Made by a program: the position numbers and the translations under genes. DNA of 64,000 nt, from positions 1,860,001 to 1,924,000 of the forward strand of contig CAJVGD010000042.1 of NCBI GenBank assembly GCA_910890315.1, read 5' to 3'. Each line of letters begins with the position of its first letter. Position 1 is the first letter of the stretch. Shown in pieces: positions 22,096 through 33,217 of this stretch. The notes below the pieces were generated by a model, which had not been told where the DNA came from, did not search any database, and saw only the letters and a program-made list of their open reading frames with translations. Origin of the DNA: Serendipita indica DSM 11827. Its lineage: Eukaryota > Basidiomycota > Agaricomycetes > Sebacinales > Serendipitaceae.

Positions 22096-23695
22096 ATGAG
22101 CCTCAGGTCTCGATTCACCATAGCTATCTCCTTCATCGTCTTTCTTGTCTATTTTCTTGGACCCAGACCCTCGAAAGTTCGCTCAGTTGTCAGAAATCTC
22201 TTCGTTACCACCGATAAACCACTGCGTCGCGAATGGCGAGCTGGACCTGTCCCAGAGACGCAAATGGCTCCGCACCATCTTCCAGGTTGGCACTGCAGCC
22301 CTCGGTTTGGTCCTTGCACTCACATTTTTCAAGGCTTCTCTATCTTCCGAAACCTCTACATCTTCAACGGGACCATTTTCATCGTCACTACGAGACCAGA
22401 GTCAGTTCCAGAACCACGTCTGATACTCTCCCAAGGCCTGGAGCTCCGACTCGAGGCAGATAACGTGCCAGATCAACGCACTCTTTCAGTCGTCACCCCG
22501 AAAGAAGCCAAGGCTCTCTTCGGAGACTTTGCAAGTCTCATTGATGGAGTATCATTTATACAAACAGACGGTAGACAATTTCTTCAACACTATTATCATT
22601 TCGTTGTCGAGATTTTTGCCTTTTGGCACTGGAGATGCTACACCTCTCCAGACTACGACGAGTTCCTTGGCGGTTCTCTACGTGATTACCCTCGTCGTTG
22701 GATTTTTCCTCGTGTCAGTTTCGATGATTGGATCGACCGCCCCAGACTGAATCTGTGGACACTTCAAGCTGCCTTTGGTGGGTTTACCAGTCTCGAGTTC
22801 CAGTCAGACTGGGACCAACGTATGGGCCTCCATAGGCCTTTTGTCTTTGATACTGTCATCTTGGGGGATCGCGCGGCGTGGCACAGAAATCCAAAATGGC
22901 GAGAGCTCAAAGAGCCGAAGGCTCTTTGGCCACTTCGACTTAGGGATAACTGGTGGAGCCCTATCCGCGAGTTGGTAAAGACCTTTGCTGCTCCATCGCT
23001 CCCCCCAAGTAGAAGCTCGGTAAAGCCAGTTATAACGTACATCAGTCGACAGAAGACGAGCCGTAGACTCAGGCAGTTTGATCACCTCCAACTTGTTTCC
23101 GCTCTGGAAGACCTGTGCCGTAAGAATGATTTCGAGGTGTGTAATTTCATTTGATTACGAGCACCAAAGAATGATCGCCATAGCTGTCGGTTCCAACAAT
23201 GGAAGATATGCCGCCACACAAGCAGATTCACCTGTTGAGCAGAACGACAGTGCTGATTGGTGTTCACGGAAACGGGCTCTCTGGACAGGTAACGAAGATT
23301 CAAAAGCATTGAGAAGTACGGTCTTGACGATATCTTGCCCAGCTTTGGCTAAAGCCATCTCCACGCACCACAGTCATTGAGATTTTCTATCCGGGGGGAT
23401 TCATATTTGACTACGAGTACGTTGCACGTGTTCTTGGTCATACCCATTACGGTGTATGGAATGATACGTGAGCAGTCAATTTGCTTTCTTACAAGTGGTC
23501 TGATTTTTGTATTTCTAGGTACTTTACAGCACCAAACCTGCCAAAAGGTAATCATCTCTCTGGGTTTCACAAGCGTGCTGACGGGAGGCAGTTCATGGCC
23601 CCCCGGGCTTTCATGGTTCTGACATTCCTGTTAGCCCAAACATTACGGAGTTAATCTATCGTAGACTGACACTTCCGAACCCGATGGATGCTTGA
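22096..23695 (+). CDS. GT61-family glycosyltransferase, copy 2
   Basis: Exons 22096-22285, 22334-23136, 23184-23288, 23343-23467, 23519-23547, 23592-23695; 451 aa. Paralogue of the gene at 16127-17795. N-terminal signal anchor RFTIAISFIVFLVYFLG (about residues 6-22), then the GT61 catalytic region: HLPGFSIFRNLYIFNG, QFLQHYYHFVVEIFAFWHW, VILGDRAAWHR, DNWWSPIREL, VITYISRQKTSRRLR, RTTVLIGVHGNGLSGQ, VIEIFYPGGFIFDYEY, YFTAPNLPK and GFHGSDIPVSPN. In the conserved HGNGLSNQ motif copy 2 has Gly for Asn. Two intron positions seen in copy 1 (in the region of HHMYH and VVEIF) are absent here, while the intron after LPG is absent from copy 1; the last three introns are shared. Likely a Golgi enzyme; specificity unknown. 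Confidence 0.88.
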
Positions 23696-23802
23696 TGTTT
23701 GCCTAATTGTATTTCTACTCCGATTTTGATGAGACTAGCGCAGTCGGCTGTGGTGACGCACCTTCGACCGCGCCAAATTTCTTGTACCCCTCACAAACTT
23801 GA

Positions 23803-25678
23803 ATGGCAGCCAATGAACCTGACCCAGTAGCAAACCTTCCTCCTGTCGTTCCTGCTCACATCGAGACGGGTGAGCAACGACAGCCGGTACAGCAAAGGGA
23901 CAGCGGCCATCATCCGTTGATTGCGTTTGTCGGCCTTCTGGGTTATGGAAGAAGAGGAACTCTGCGTAGGAAACATCTTACTACGCTCTGCTTCAAGATC
24001 CTTCTTGGGCTTTTGCAGGTGAGCGTCTACGCCGGGTAACGTTGGTCATCCATGGGCTCGCGTTGCTTGCAACTACGCAGAGATGCAACTCCGCGTCTAA
24101 GACGAGTGGATAAACTACTCTTTTTGTGCTCACACGCTCCGTAGATCGTTTCTATCGCTGTTCTTTCAGCCATTGCTATTCGCACCCAGAGCCCAATCGA
24201 CCCAACGCTCAACGAATGGGACGCCTGTTCTCGTCCTCTAGGACCGTGGCTTATGGTTTGGCTGGTATGTCTGATTGCAGGTTGGGAGCGTCGCCGGCTG
24301 ATCCTGGACGATTACAGGTGCGAGTCACTATTGGTCTCTGCATGACAATCTATGGCTTTACGCTCATACGCCCTGGGTGAGAAACATCCCGCATGTGTGC
24401 TCGCTAACTGACGGGTGAGAATACCTGCAGGCTCGATGAGTACAACTACGACCCAGAGCACGGGGAGAACACGGATGCTGTGCAAGAAAATCAGACACCC
24501 CCTCCTGTTGGTCCTCTCAATGGCCCCGGTCAGCCTCAGTTCATTCACGCGGGACGCATACGCCCACACCCTCGAGCCCTTCAGTCGTTGACCAGCATTC
24601 TAAGCTTCCTCTCTGTTGTTTGGTTCATTGCTTCCCACATATTGGTTTATACCTCCTTGGATACCTGCCGAAACGCGTCTCCACATCTTTGGTGGCTGGC
24701 TTTTGGTATTCTTTGCATCGGCTACGTAATTATCGCGGAGATAATACTGGTCGTCCTCTTCATATTTTGTTTTGTGCCTGTCCTATTGGTATGTTCCCCT
24801 TTCCTTATTAACAAGCCGGATAACTGATGCAACTTCTGCAGGTGACTGTCAACCTGCTCCTGCTCTGCTTGGGACGCCGACCGCTCTACCGTCCAGGTGG
24901 TATCAATCACGAGATTGGCAAGCTACCACAGCAAATCATCGATCGTATCCCACTCGTATTATACATTCCACCGCCTCCACCGATTAAAGACGGAAAGGAA
25001 GCAGATGATATACACACATATCCGCCACAACCACCCCCAGAAAGTTACGTTGACCCAGTATCCGGCACAGGACAGAAACCAGCAAAGGAAACGAGACATC
25101 GGCGTCGGCATCGATTCATGTTCTTTCGCAAAAAGGAGGACGAAGTACCAGCTCCAAAGGCGAAGAAAAAGGGTCCAGTAGACGAATGGGAAGCGAATTG
25201 GGAGCAAGGAGATTATCCTTTTGTGCGCCTCCCCGACAATCGCGCGACCTGTGCAATCTGCCTCCTCGATTTCGAAGAACCACCTCGGAAGGATCAGGGG
25301 CAGTCATCTACTGCCGAAATCGCGTCAAACGTGGCCAAATCTCAGCCATCATCAAGTGGAAAGGCTGTCGAACACAAGGTTCCAGTTGAACCTTTGGCGC
25401 TTCAAGATGTTGGCGAGGGCGCGACACCTCTGCGACTACTTGCGTGTGGACACTGCTTCCATAAACAATGCATTGATCCCTGGCTATCAGATGTCAGCGG
25501 TCGCTGTCCTGTCTGCCAAAAACCGGTGGACATTGAGGAATTGGAAAGGCTGTCGAAGAATGGGTCGACGACGGCTTGGATCAACAACGTCATTGCCTCT
25601 CCGTCAGGTACCCCGCCTGCTGCTCCTATTCGAGGGCCAGAGCAAGGAGGCACAGTAGACTTGCAGCAGCCACCATAA
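23803..25678 (+). CDS. Multi-pass membrane RING-H2 ubiquitin ligase
   Basis: Exons 23803-24018, 24145-24317, 24431-24788, 24842-25678; 527 aa. Hydrophobic segments: about residues 63-83 (FKILLGLLQIVSIAVLSAIA), 105-120 (WLMVWLVCLIAGW), 190-210 (LTSILSFLSVVWFIASHIL) and a long one about 220-265 (LAFGILCIGYVIIAEIILVV...VTVNLLLLCLG). A proline-rich and basic cytosolic stretch follows, then a RING-H2 finger: CAICLLDF ... ACGHCFHKQCIDPWL ... CPVC. Between the second and third metal ligands there is an unusually long insert of about 50 residues rich in Ser, Gln and Glu. Probably an E3 ligase of an internal membrane (ER, endosome or vacuole); substrate unknown. Introns 1 and 2 (126 and 113 nt) are longer than the local norm, though phase is kept. 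Confidence 0.85.
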
Positions 25679-25932
25679 GCGCTATTTATCCGTTCGCCTT
25701 GTAGATTAGCTGCCGCTGGTAATTCGACTTTAATTTGGGCCGACGAACGACCGGGGGACCGCCTGGCAAAGAGATTTACGGAGTTACATTTGGAAAAAGT
25801 CCGTACAAGGAACAGCAAGCAAACAGCCTATTGGTAGGCTCGGTTACCAATAGCTAGCAGAGATGAGATACATCGTGTACAATTCCCGGTGAAATTATGA
25901 TTTTCTTTTTCAATTTATCCAACGAGGACCGC

Positions 25933-26987
25933 CTAGATCCGGAGAACACCGTGCGATGGGCTTTTGCGCATCCAACCAGCAGAATTAGGGGGTTTATAAG
26001 ACGTTGGTGCTCCATGGCCGTCTTCGGAATGGGTCGCCCTTGTCGTCCGAGCAGGACTGCGCGTGGGAAGTGGTGGACGAGGAGGACGAGCGGGAGCCGT
26101 CTTTGGGGTGGAAGGGGAGATGGGAGAAGCGATGAAGTCCACTTGAGAGGTCGAGCTCTGCCGAAGGAGCAGCGGGTACGCGGCCGGTGTGGGTCGAGAG
26201 AAAGATCCTGGCGATCGAGGCAATGGAGGACGAGCCTGCATATGCGTGTTTGGTGGCATAAGGACCCTGAGCTCTGGTCTTGACTGTACCATCCTAAGGG
26301 ATTTTTTATTGCCGAGGTCGTCAACGGGAAGACTACGAGGGACATCCTGTGGGGTGGAAATCTGATCCGATGGCGACGATGGAAGCGAATAATCGCTACC
26401 TGGTTCGCTCTCCGATTCAAAATCCTTGTCCTCGAGTGCTATAGGGTTTTCCACAAGCGCGTTGGGAAGAAGGTTGGAGCCGGAAGGCAATTGGTGGTGA
26501 TAGCGGGCAATCTCGAGGTCGACTCCGATTCTTTCCGCGGTTTCGAGCGAGCGAGGGTGCGGGATTGGGTTGGAAATAACCGGTCGGGGAGGCACTGGTG
26601 GCCTCTTGGTGATGCTGAGGACGCGGGTCAAACCGCCTCGCCAAATGGTGCTCGATGCACTTTTGGTTGACTGATGATCGGACTGTGGGACAGAGCGACT
26701 GCTTCTTGGGATAAATGTCCAGTCGCCCTCACGCTTGGTGGTGGCACTGAGCGAATGCGCATCAACTGGATTAGGGCGACCTATGCCCCGGACTGCTTCG
26801 TTGATGCTGCGCAATGTGGTTGCCCCGTTCTCGTGCTCACTACATGGCCGTACGTCAGCACGGTCGGTAGGTGTGGAGATGAGAAAAAAACGTACTGGGC
26901 GTAGAGTTTATGTTGTCGGTAGTCCCACTCGGACCGGAAGGTGCCAATACAACCGTATTCACAGACAGCACCTTTTCTCTTGACCAT
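25933..26987 (-). CDS. Single C2H2 zinc-finger, proline-rich protein of unknown function
   Basis: Exons 26987-26896 and 26839-25933; 332 aa. I do not recognise the family. The N terminus after splicing reads MVKRKGAVCEYGC, FRSEWDYRQH, KLYAHEHENG: Cys-x3-Cys-x3-Phe-x5-Tyr-x2-His-x4-His, which fits the C2H2 zinc-finger pattern. The intron splits the codon of the last His ligand, so the finger shows only after splicing. The rest is low complexity: prolines, serines, PxxP motifs (KRPPVPPRPVI, ARPPRPPLPTRSP), an acidic patch (EDKDFESESEPGSD), and a C-terminal basic/Ser segment. This could be a small transcription regulator or an SH3-ligand adaptor. It faces the GH63-like gene across a 767-bp divergent gap. 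Confidence 0.65.
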
Positions 26988-27754
26988 TACAGGCTTGTAT
27001 CCCCTAGACGAAGGAGAGCGGGGGGTCAAATGGGGGTGCAAGAAAGACGAGAAGAGAGGCCTACTTTCGGAGTTTGCTGAAGCTCTCGCCTTGGACTACT
27101 TCAGCCATTATAAGAGTGAAAGATAGAGGAATGTGGGGAGGAGAAGGACAAGGGTGCAGAACCCCGCGAGCGAGGTTGGGGGGGGGGATGATATTGAGGA
27201 GCGCATGTATCTCGGACTCCGGGGGTGCAAGCTCGGAGTGAACTCATGATCCCCTTCGTCGGGACCTGTGTCTGATAACGAGTTCGCTGAATATCCCGGC
27301 TATTTTTTCCCATCGACCGAGACGACGCCGGCGGGGTCTTCACCCGAGGAAACGCGACGCCCCTGCGGTTCTAGCTATCAACTTGCGCTGTTTTCCGTGC
27401 TTTTGAGCCATGTTTTTGCCGTGCGTCTGATCACCGCCGTCGAGCAAGCATTCAAGTCAATAAAGCAGCCACCAAATGACGCCGTCCAAAGCCCTTCGCC
27501 CTCGTTGCTCCTGGATAGTCCCTTGCTTGTTTTTTTCTTGAATTTCTTCTTGATAATCTGCGAGTCCCCCAAAAGGATGGCATTGGTCTAAATCAGTTTC
27601 CTATTTTGGAGTCGACCTCGACTTTGCCTTGGACTCGATCTAGACGACCCAGGCAGCCAGAGGTGAGATAAATCCATTAGATATTCTACTAGACGCGCTC
27701 AAGACGCGTATCGTCTTGCCTATTGGACGCTGACGAGCATCCACCCACAGAAAA
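26988..27754. promoter_or_regulatory. Divergent promoter region, C2H2 gene and GH63-like gene
   Basis: 767 bp without a supported gene. Seen: TATAAG about 27109 on the plus strand, a run of ten G at 27178-27187, a CCCCT motif near 27361, and pyrimidine-rich stretches (27528-27550) ahead of the GH63-like start. A 107-codon open frame at 27268-27591 lacks codon character and was not accepted. Confidence 0.45.
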
Positions 27755-30700
27755 ATGTCGGCCAAGAAGCTGCAAAACAAGATTTTTGGCACTTCTTCTA
27801 CTTCTTCCAATCCTCTGAAACCCACGAGCACGGATCCTGGGCTCACGATCAACATTCCGAAGCAACCAGGCGTGTCCCCAACCGTCAGCCACCCTCATGT
27901 CCCCGTCCCCAATGGCCAGACAGCAAACGACACGCACCCAACGTCGACGTTGAAAACATACAAGGACCGGCTGGTGACGCAGCTGCAGTCAAAGTACGAC
28001 GGCGTGGAGCGGTATCGTTTGTTGCAGGACGAACGCAAGGAACGTCATTGGAAACGATGGGGCCCATATCTCTCCGAGCGTCAATGGGTGCGTTATCTTG
28101 TATCTTTATTCCTCAAAGTCTCTGTCTGATCCCTTGTCCTGCAGGCTACCGTCCGAGAGGATTACTCGGGAAATGGTGATGCTTGGTCACATTTCCCCCA
28201 CGCTCAAGCACGTTCGCGCGCGTATAGATGGGGTGAAGACGGGATTGCTGGTATCAGCGACAACCACCAACGTCTCTGTTTCGCCCTCGCTCTGTGGAAT
28301 GGAGTCGATCCAATTCTAAAGGAGCGTCTCTTTGGGGTTACGGGCCACGAAGGAAACCACGGAGAGGACGTCAAAGAGTTATACTATTATCTCGACTCCA
28401 CCCCAACTCACTCGTACATGAAGTACCTATACAAGTACCCGCAACGGCCCTACCCTTATGAACAGTTGGTGCGCGAAAGCGGCAATCGTAGCCGCGACGT
28501 CAACGAGTTTGAAATTCTCGACACCGACGCGTTCGAGGACAACAAGTACTGGGACGTCTTTGTCGAGTACGCAAAGGACGAGGACGCGCCCGATGCCATC
28601 TCCATACGTATCACAGCCTACAACCGTGGACCCGAGCCAGCAACCCTGCACATTATCCCACAGCTTTGGTTCCCAAACACATGGTCCTGGTCCAAGGATG
28701 CACCCCCGAAACCAGTCATGTACCTCGCTGCTCCCGGTGCCATCGCCGTAAAGCACCCGCAAATGAAAGCGAATCTCTACTGCCTTCCTTCACCACCCCC
28801 AGTAGGTCCAGCAACCTCCGAAGAGGATGACGGCGACATTGTATATCCGGAGATGCTCTTCACCGAAAACGAAACCAATTATAAGCGTCTCTACGGGGGT
28901 CAAAACGTGAACCCCTACTGCAAGGACGCATTCCACGATCATATTATTCCTTCCCACAGGCCCTCAGACTGGTCCAAAGCAGGGGAGACATCTGGACCCC
29001 GGTCCGAGTTTGTGAATCCACACAATCGTGGCACAAAGGGGCGAGCCACTATGTGTTTCGAGATGTTCCAGCAAACGGCGGCTGCGCGGTCGTTCGGTGC
29101 AAACTCACGCCCGAGAAACCAGATGCAGATCCTGGAATAACCGACGAAGAGCTCTTTGACAGCACTGTGGATGAGCGAAGGGAAGAGGCTGATGAATTCT
29201 ACGCTCATCTGGCTGTCGGGCCTCTGACGGACGATCTGAGGTCGGTGATGAGACAGGCGTTGGCCGGAATGTTATGGTATCTTTGTCTCGTTTTAGCAGT
29301 AGCGGTAACTCAACACTTCGCCAGGTCGAAGCAGTACTACAAATTTATCCATAGTCAATGGATGAGTGGCGATTCTGCGCAGCCGCCCCCGCCTCCGGAG
29401 CGCAAGCACATCCGAAATCGAGTGAGTGCAGCTCGAGTTGGTGAATGAGCCGCTCAAACAAACCTGATAGGATTGGAAACATCTTCATATTGAAGACATT
29501 CTCTCCATGCCTGACAAGTGGGAATATCCTTTTTTCGCCGCATGGGACTCTGCATTTCACTGCATTCCGCTAGCAATGATCGATCCTGCATTTGCAAAGA
29601 AGCAACTCGACCTACTCACAAGGGAGTGGTATATGAAGCCCGACGGTCAGATCCCCGCATACGAGTGGAACTTCAGCGACGTCAATCCACCTGTACATGC
29701 TTGGGCCACATTCCGTGTGTTCAAGATAGAACGCAAGCTCTTCGGTAAGGAAGACATCCAGTTCTTGGAGCGAGTCTTCCAGAAACTCTTGCTGAACTTT
29801 ACGTGAGTACTGATGCACCTTCCGTCTTTTTCACTGTTGACAAAGATCAAGCTGGTGGGTCAACCGCAAGGATCAAGATGGGCAAAACGTGTTCGAGGGC
29901 GGGTTTCTCGGTCTGGACAATATCGGCGCGTTCAATCGATCTGAGCCATTGCCTACGGGTGGAGTGCTCCGACAAGCAGATGGCACGGCATGGATGGCTT
30001 TTTTCTGCCTGAATATGTGCGCATTGAATCGCCCCTGCTTGTCAATGTGATCCTGATCCCCTCTAGGCTCAATATGGCGCTCGAACTTGCAAAACACAAC
30101 TCGGTATATGAAGATATCGCTTCAAAGTTCTTCGAGGTATTCTTCGCATTTACATCCTCATCAAGCATCCAGGTCTCACTCTTGTCAGCATTTTATTTTC
30201 ATCGCAGACGCCATGACGTATAAGCCGGACCCTGACAATGAACTCAGTCTTTGGAACGAGGATGAGGGGTTTTATTTCGACGCCATCCAGTGGGGAAACC
30301 ACGCTCAACAGATGCCAGTCAGAAGTCTAGTCGGCCTCATTCCCCTTTATGCTACACTGGTGCTTGAGCCATCTACCATTAATCGTTTCCCTGGCTTCAA
30401 GAAACGTATGGAGTGGTTCATCGAAAACAGACCCGAAATGTCCAAGAGGAATATGGCAAATATGAAAGGAAGAGGAAAGGGTGATCGGAGGCTGCTTGCA
30501 TTATGCGACAAGGACCGCCTTGTCAAGATTTTGGAGAGGATGCTTGACGAGGAAGAGTTCCTGAGTGACTATGGAGTTCGCTCGTATGTATTTTCCTTGA
30601 GTTCAATCTCCTGCTCTAACGCCGGAAACAGTCTCTCCCTCTACCATAAGGATCATCCATACTCGATGACCGTCCACGGTCAGCGATATGAAGTTGCTTA

Positions 30701-31448
30701 CTGGCCAGGAGACTCAAAATCTGGGATGTTTGGAGGAAATTCCAACTGGTATGCAGGTTCCTCCCCTCCAAACATGTGTACTGACTGGCTCAACTAGGCG
30801 TGGACCCATATGGCTTGCCACCAATTTCTTGCTCATTGAGTCTTTGCAACGATTCAGTCAGTATTATGGGAATGACCTCGAAGTCGAATGTCCATCTGGC
30901 AGTGGCGACTACATGCCTCTGAATAAAGTGGCAGAGGAGATTCAGCATCGCATTATCCACATTTTTGCGCGCGATGTGGACGGACGCCGCGCTACAAACG
31001 GTGGTTCAAGCCTTCTCGACCGTGATCCCTATTTCCGTGACTACGTATGGTTCTATGAGTTTTTCCATGGCAATTCGGGATGTGGACTTGGCGCTTCACA
31101 CCAGACCGGATGGTGCGTCCTCTCGTATCGTTGCCAGAGTCACAACTGACCCAGGACCAGGACCGGACTTGTGGCCTATCACATCATGCAGAGTGGTATA
31201 TCCTGCCGACTACCAAAGACACCACGTAGTACGTTTGTGCTCCTATATTTTCCCTGCAGACTTGCTCAATTCACTTTGAAGCTCCCCGAAGCCATGCAAG
31301 GCACTACTTTGACGAGCAATTGGAGACAATGTCTGAAGGAGGTGACCCCCTCGCGACACCATACACGCCCTACAGCGCTTACAGTGCCGTTTCTCCCGCA
31401 CCTTCCGAGCTCCATACCCTTGAAGATATTTCTCCAGAGGCACTCTGA
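27755..31448 (+). CDS. GH63-like (MGH1-type) glycoside hydrolase, with one frame break
   Basis: Eleven exons: 27755-28087, 28145-29276, 29325-29421, 29471-29802, 29852-30016, 30067-30136, 30189-30583, 30632-30748, 30798-31112, 31161-31228, 31282-31448; about 1063 aa. Family marks: [104 protein letters not shown] (here NWRGPIWLA) and [12 protein letters not shown]. This is the cytosolic-looking (alpha/alpha)6-barrel branch of GH63, without signal peptide; likely substrate an alpha-glucoside or mannosyl-glycerate type sugar, not known. The frame shifts near 29035-29041 (AAAGGGG): NPHNRGTKG is in one frame and [14 protein letters not shown] in another, and the spliced length is one base short of whole codons. 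Sequencing error or a recent mutation; the rest looks intact. Confidence 0.82.
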
Positions 31449-31576
31449 TCGCTAGTGATCACCATGCACGCCATTCTTGCATTCCCTTCTCGTCTAGAAG
31501 TTCACGTATTGTGTCGAGTTCAATACAGTACCTCCATCACATTTTTGAACACCAACCACCTCCGACTTGAAACGGA

Positions 31577-33089
31577 ATGCAGACTTCAGATCCGACTCAT
31601 TTCTTCCGGACAGAAACGGACATGGCTCGAGTAGATGTAAATATCAGTTTGAGCAGATTCGAGTTAGGACTAAGTACAGGCGCCAGGCGCGGTCTCGTAA
31701 AGCAGAGTACATCAAGTCACTGAAGGATACAATCACTCTTCCCGGAAAACCCATATCACTACAGGTTGTCGATGGTCATGTATGGACCGCCGAAAGTGGC
31801 GCGGTGGCGAGGAAAACATCCCTGGAAGCAAGTGTAAACCTTGGGAAAGAATTGAAGCCATCTGACCTGCCACAGACTGGAAAGACTCTTCAACTGTTCA
31901 AAGGACATACGGGACCAGTAACCTGCTTACAGATCGTCAAGACTCCGAAAACCCAGTTACTCCTCACTGGTTCTTGGGATAAGGTGCGCTCTTTTGTTCT
32001 GGGTGCTGGGACCTTTGGTTGAGTGTATCTAGACTATGCGGGTCTGGGATATTGCTGTCAGTCTAACTGCGTCTACGTTTGGGCTATTTATCTGATGCGT
32101 CTATCAAGAGTACAAAAGCCCTTTCCGTCACATCCATGCATAGCGATTTCTTGAAGTGTCTTCTCGTGATTCCATCTCTTGGCCTCCTTATTAGTGGCTC
32201 TTCAGACAAGACGGCAAAAATATGGTACTCTCCAGAAAACCCTGCGATTACTAGACTGATGAATTTCAAAGGGACTTTGAGCAGACGCTTGAGAATGCCG
32301 AAGTGTCTCCAAACTTACTTGGCATAATTTCAGAGCATACACGTCCCGTAGAATGTCTCGCCTACGATAGCGTAGCAGGCGAGTTATACACCGCCGATAG
32401 CATGGGTCGCATTCTCGTTTGGCGCCTCGAGATTGCGGCCGATCGATCGACATGTCGCGCATACAACCTCAAAGATGTTTCTGGGCATCGCACTGGGATA
32501 AACGATATTTTGGTCTCGCAGGAAGGACTTTGGACCGGTTGGTCACCTTCTCATAACAGTTCCTGTTACTCATCGGAATTTCAGCATCGACAGACGAGAC
32601 GGTCATATTTCATCCACGTGATGCAGAAAGGAAGACTGTGGTGATCAAGCACAAGCACCCAGTCAAGAGTATATTATTAATTCATGTCTCGGGGACGGAC
32701 TCGAGATTTCTCGTAACTGGAAGTGGCGAAATCATCTCTACTTTTGAAGTGACCAACTTGCTTTCCGGCAATGGAGATATCGATAGCCTCGGAGTCACAG
32801 ATGCCCATGCCCACAACATCACCAATGTGGCCCATATAGAAAGCCAGGTTGAGTATGAAACCTCTGATTCGATCTCTGTCCTCAGTGCCGGCTTGGACGG
32901 TCTAGTACGCAAGTGGAAATTGGCAGGTATGATGGTGCGGTAGACTCCTCGAAGAGGTTTGATAAGCCAAATCTAGACTTGATAACCGGGGTCCCCGATG
33001 CCTCGAGGGACCAGACTGCCCAAGTGGACAACGTGACCTTCACAGAGGAAGAAGAGAGGGAACTCGCAGAGTTACTCGACGCTGACTGA
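31577..33089 (+). CDS. WD40-repeat protein, with two apparent frame breaks
   Basis: Exons 31577-31983, 32033-32056, 32109-32537, 32585-32926, 32977-33089. Several WD blades are clear: LFKGHTGPVTCLQIVK...LLTGSWDK|TMRVWDIA; LKCLLVIPSLGLLISGSSDK; EHTRPVECLAYD...LYTADSMGRILVWRL; ASTDETVIFHPRD; LSAGLDGLVRKWKLA; the tail is EEEERELAELLDAD. Fungal homologues with a MQxxDPTxFFR start exist, so the ATG at 31577 is preferred. Two frame changes are needed: one between about 31690 and 31722 (SLSRFELGLSTG in the first frame, LKDTITLPGKPISL in the second) and one near 32225-32260 after TAKIW. Each behaves as one missing base. The gene is therefore either mis-sequenced or decaying. Function unknown. Confidence 0.7.
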
Positions 33090-33217
33090 GGCAAAAACTC
33101 GGGTGCGTATCCCCGGTATTTGCGCCTGCTGGCTGAATGATCGGTAGTTTCGCCGATTGGCTGGCCAATTTGTAGATGTCCCTGTGATTGTGCTGTCGAT
33201 ATACCTTGACCTCGACG

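Noticed and set aside
27268-27591. 107-codon frame in the divergent promoter upstream of the GH63-like gene
   Set aside because: No conserved motif, hydrophobic and serine-rich by composition only; not supported.
28970-29037. Introns that might repair the GH63-like frame break
   Set aside because: Donors GTCCAA, GTCCGA, GTTTGT and GTGAAT were tried against the CACAAAG acceptor; none restores phase to ASHYVF, and all would delete the conserved NPHNRGTK.
32225-32254. 30-nt intron in the WD40 gene
   Set aside because: Too short, and the junction would make a TGA stop; a missing base explains the frame better.
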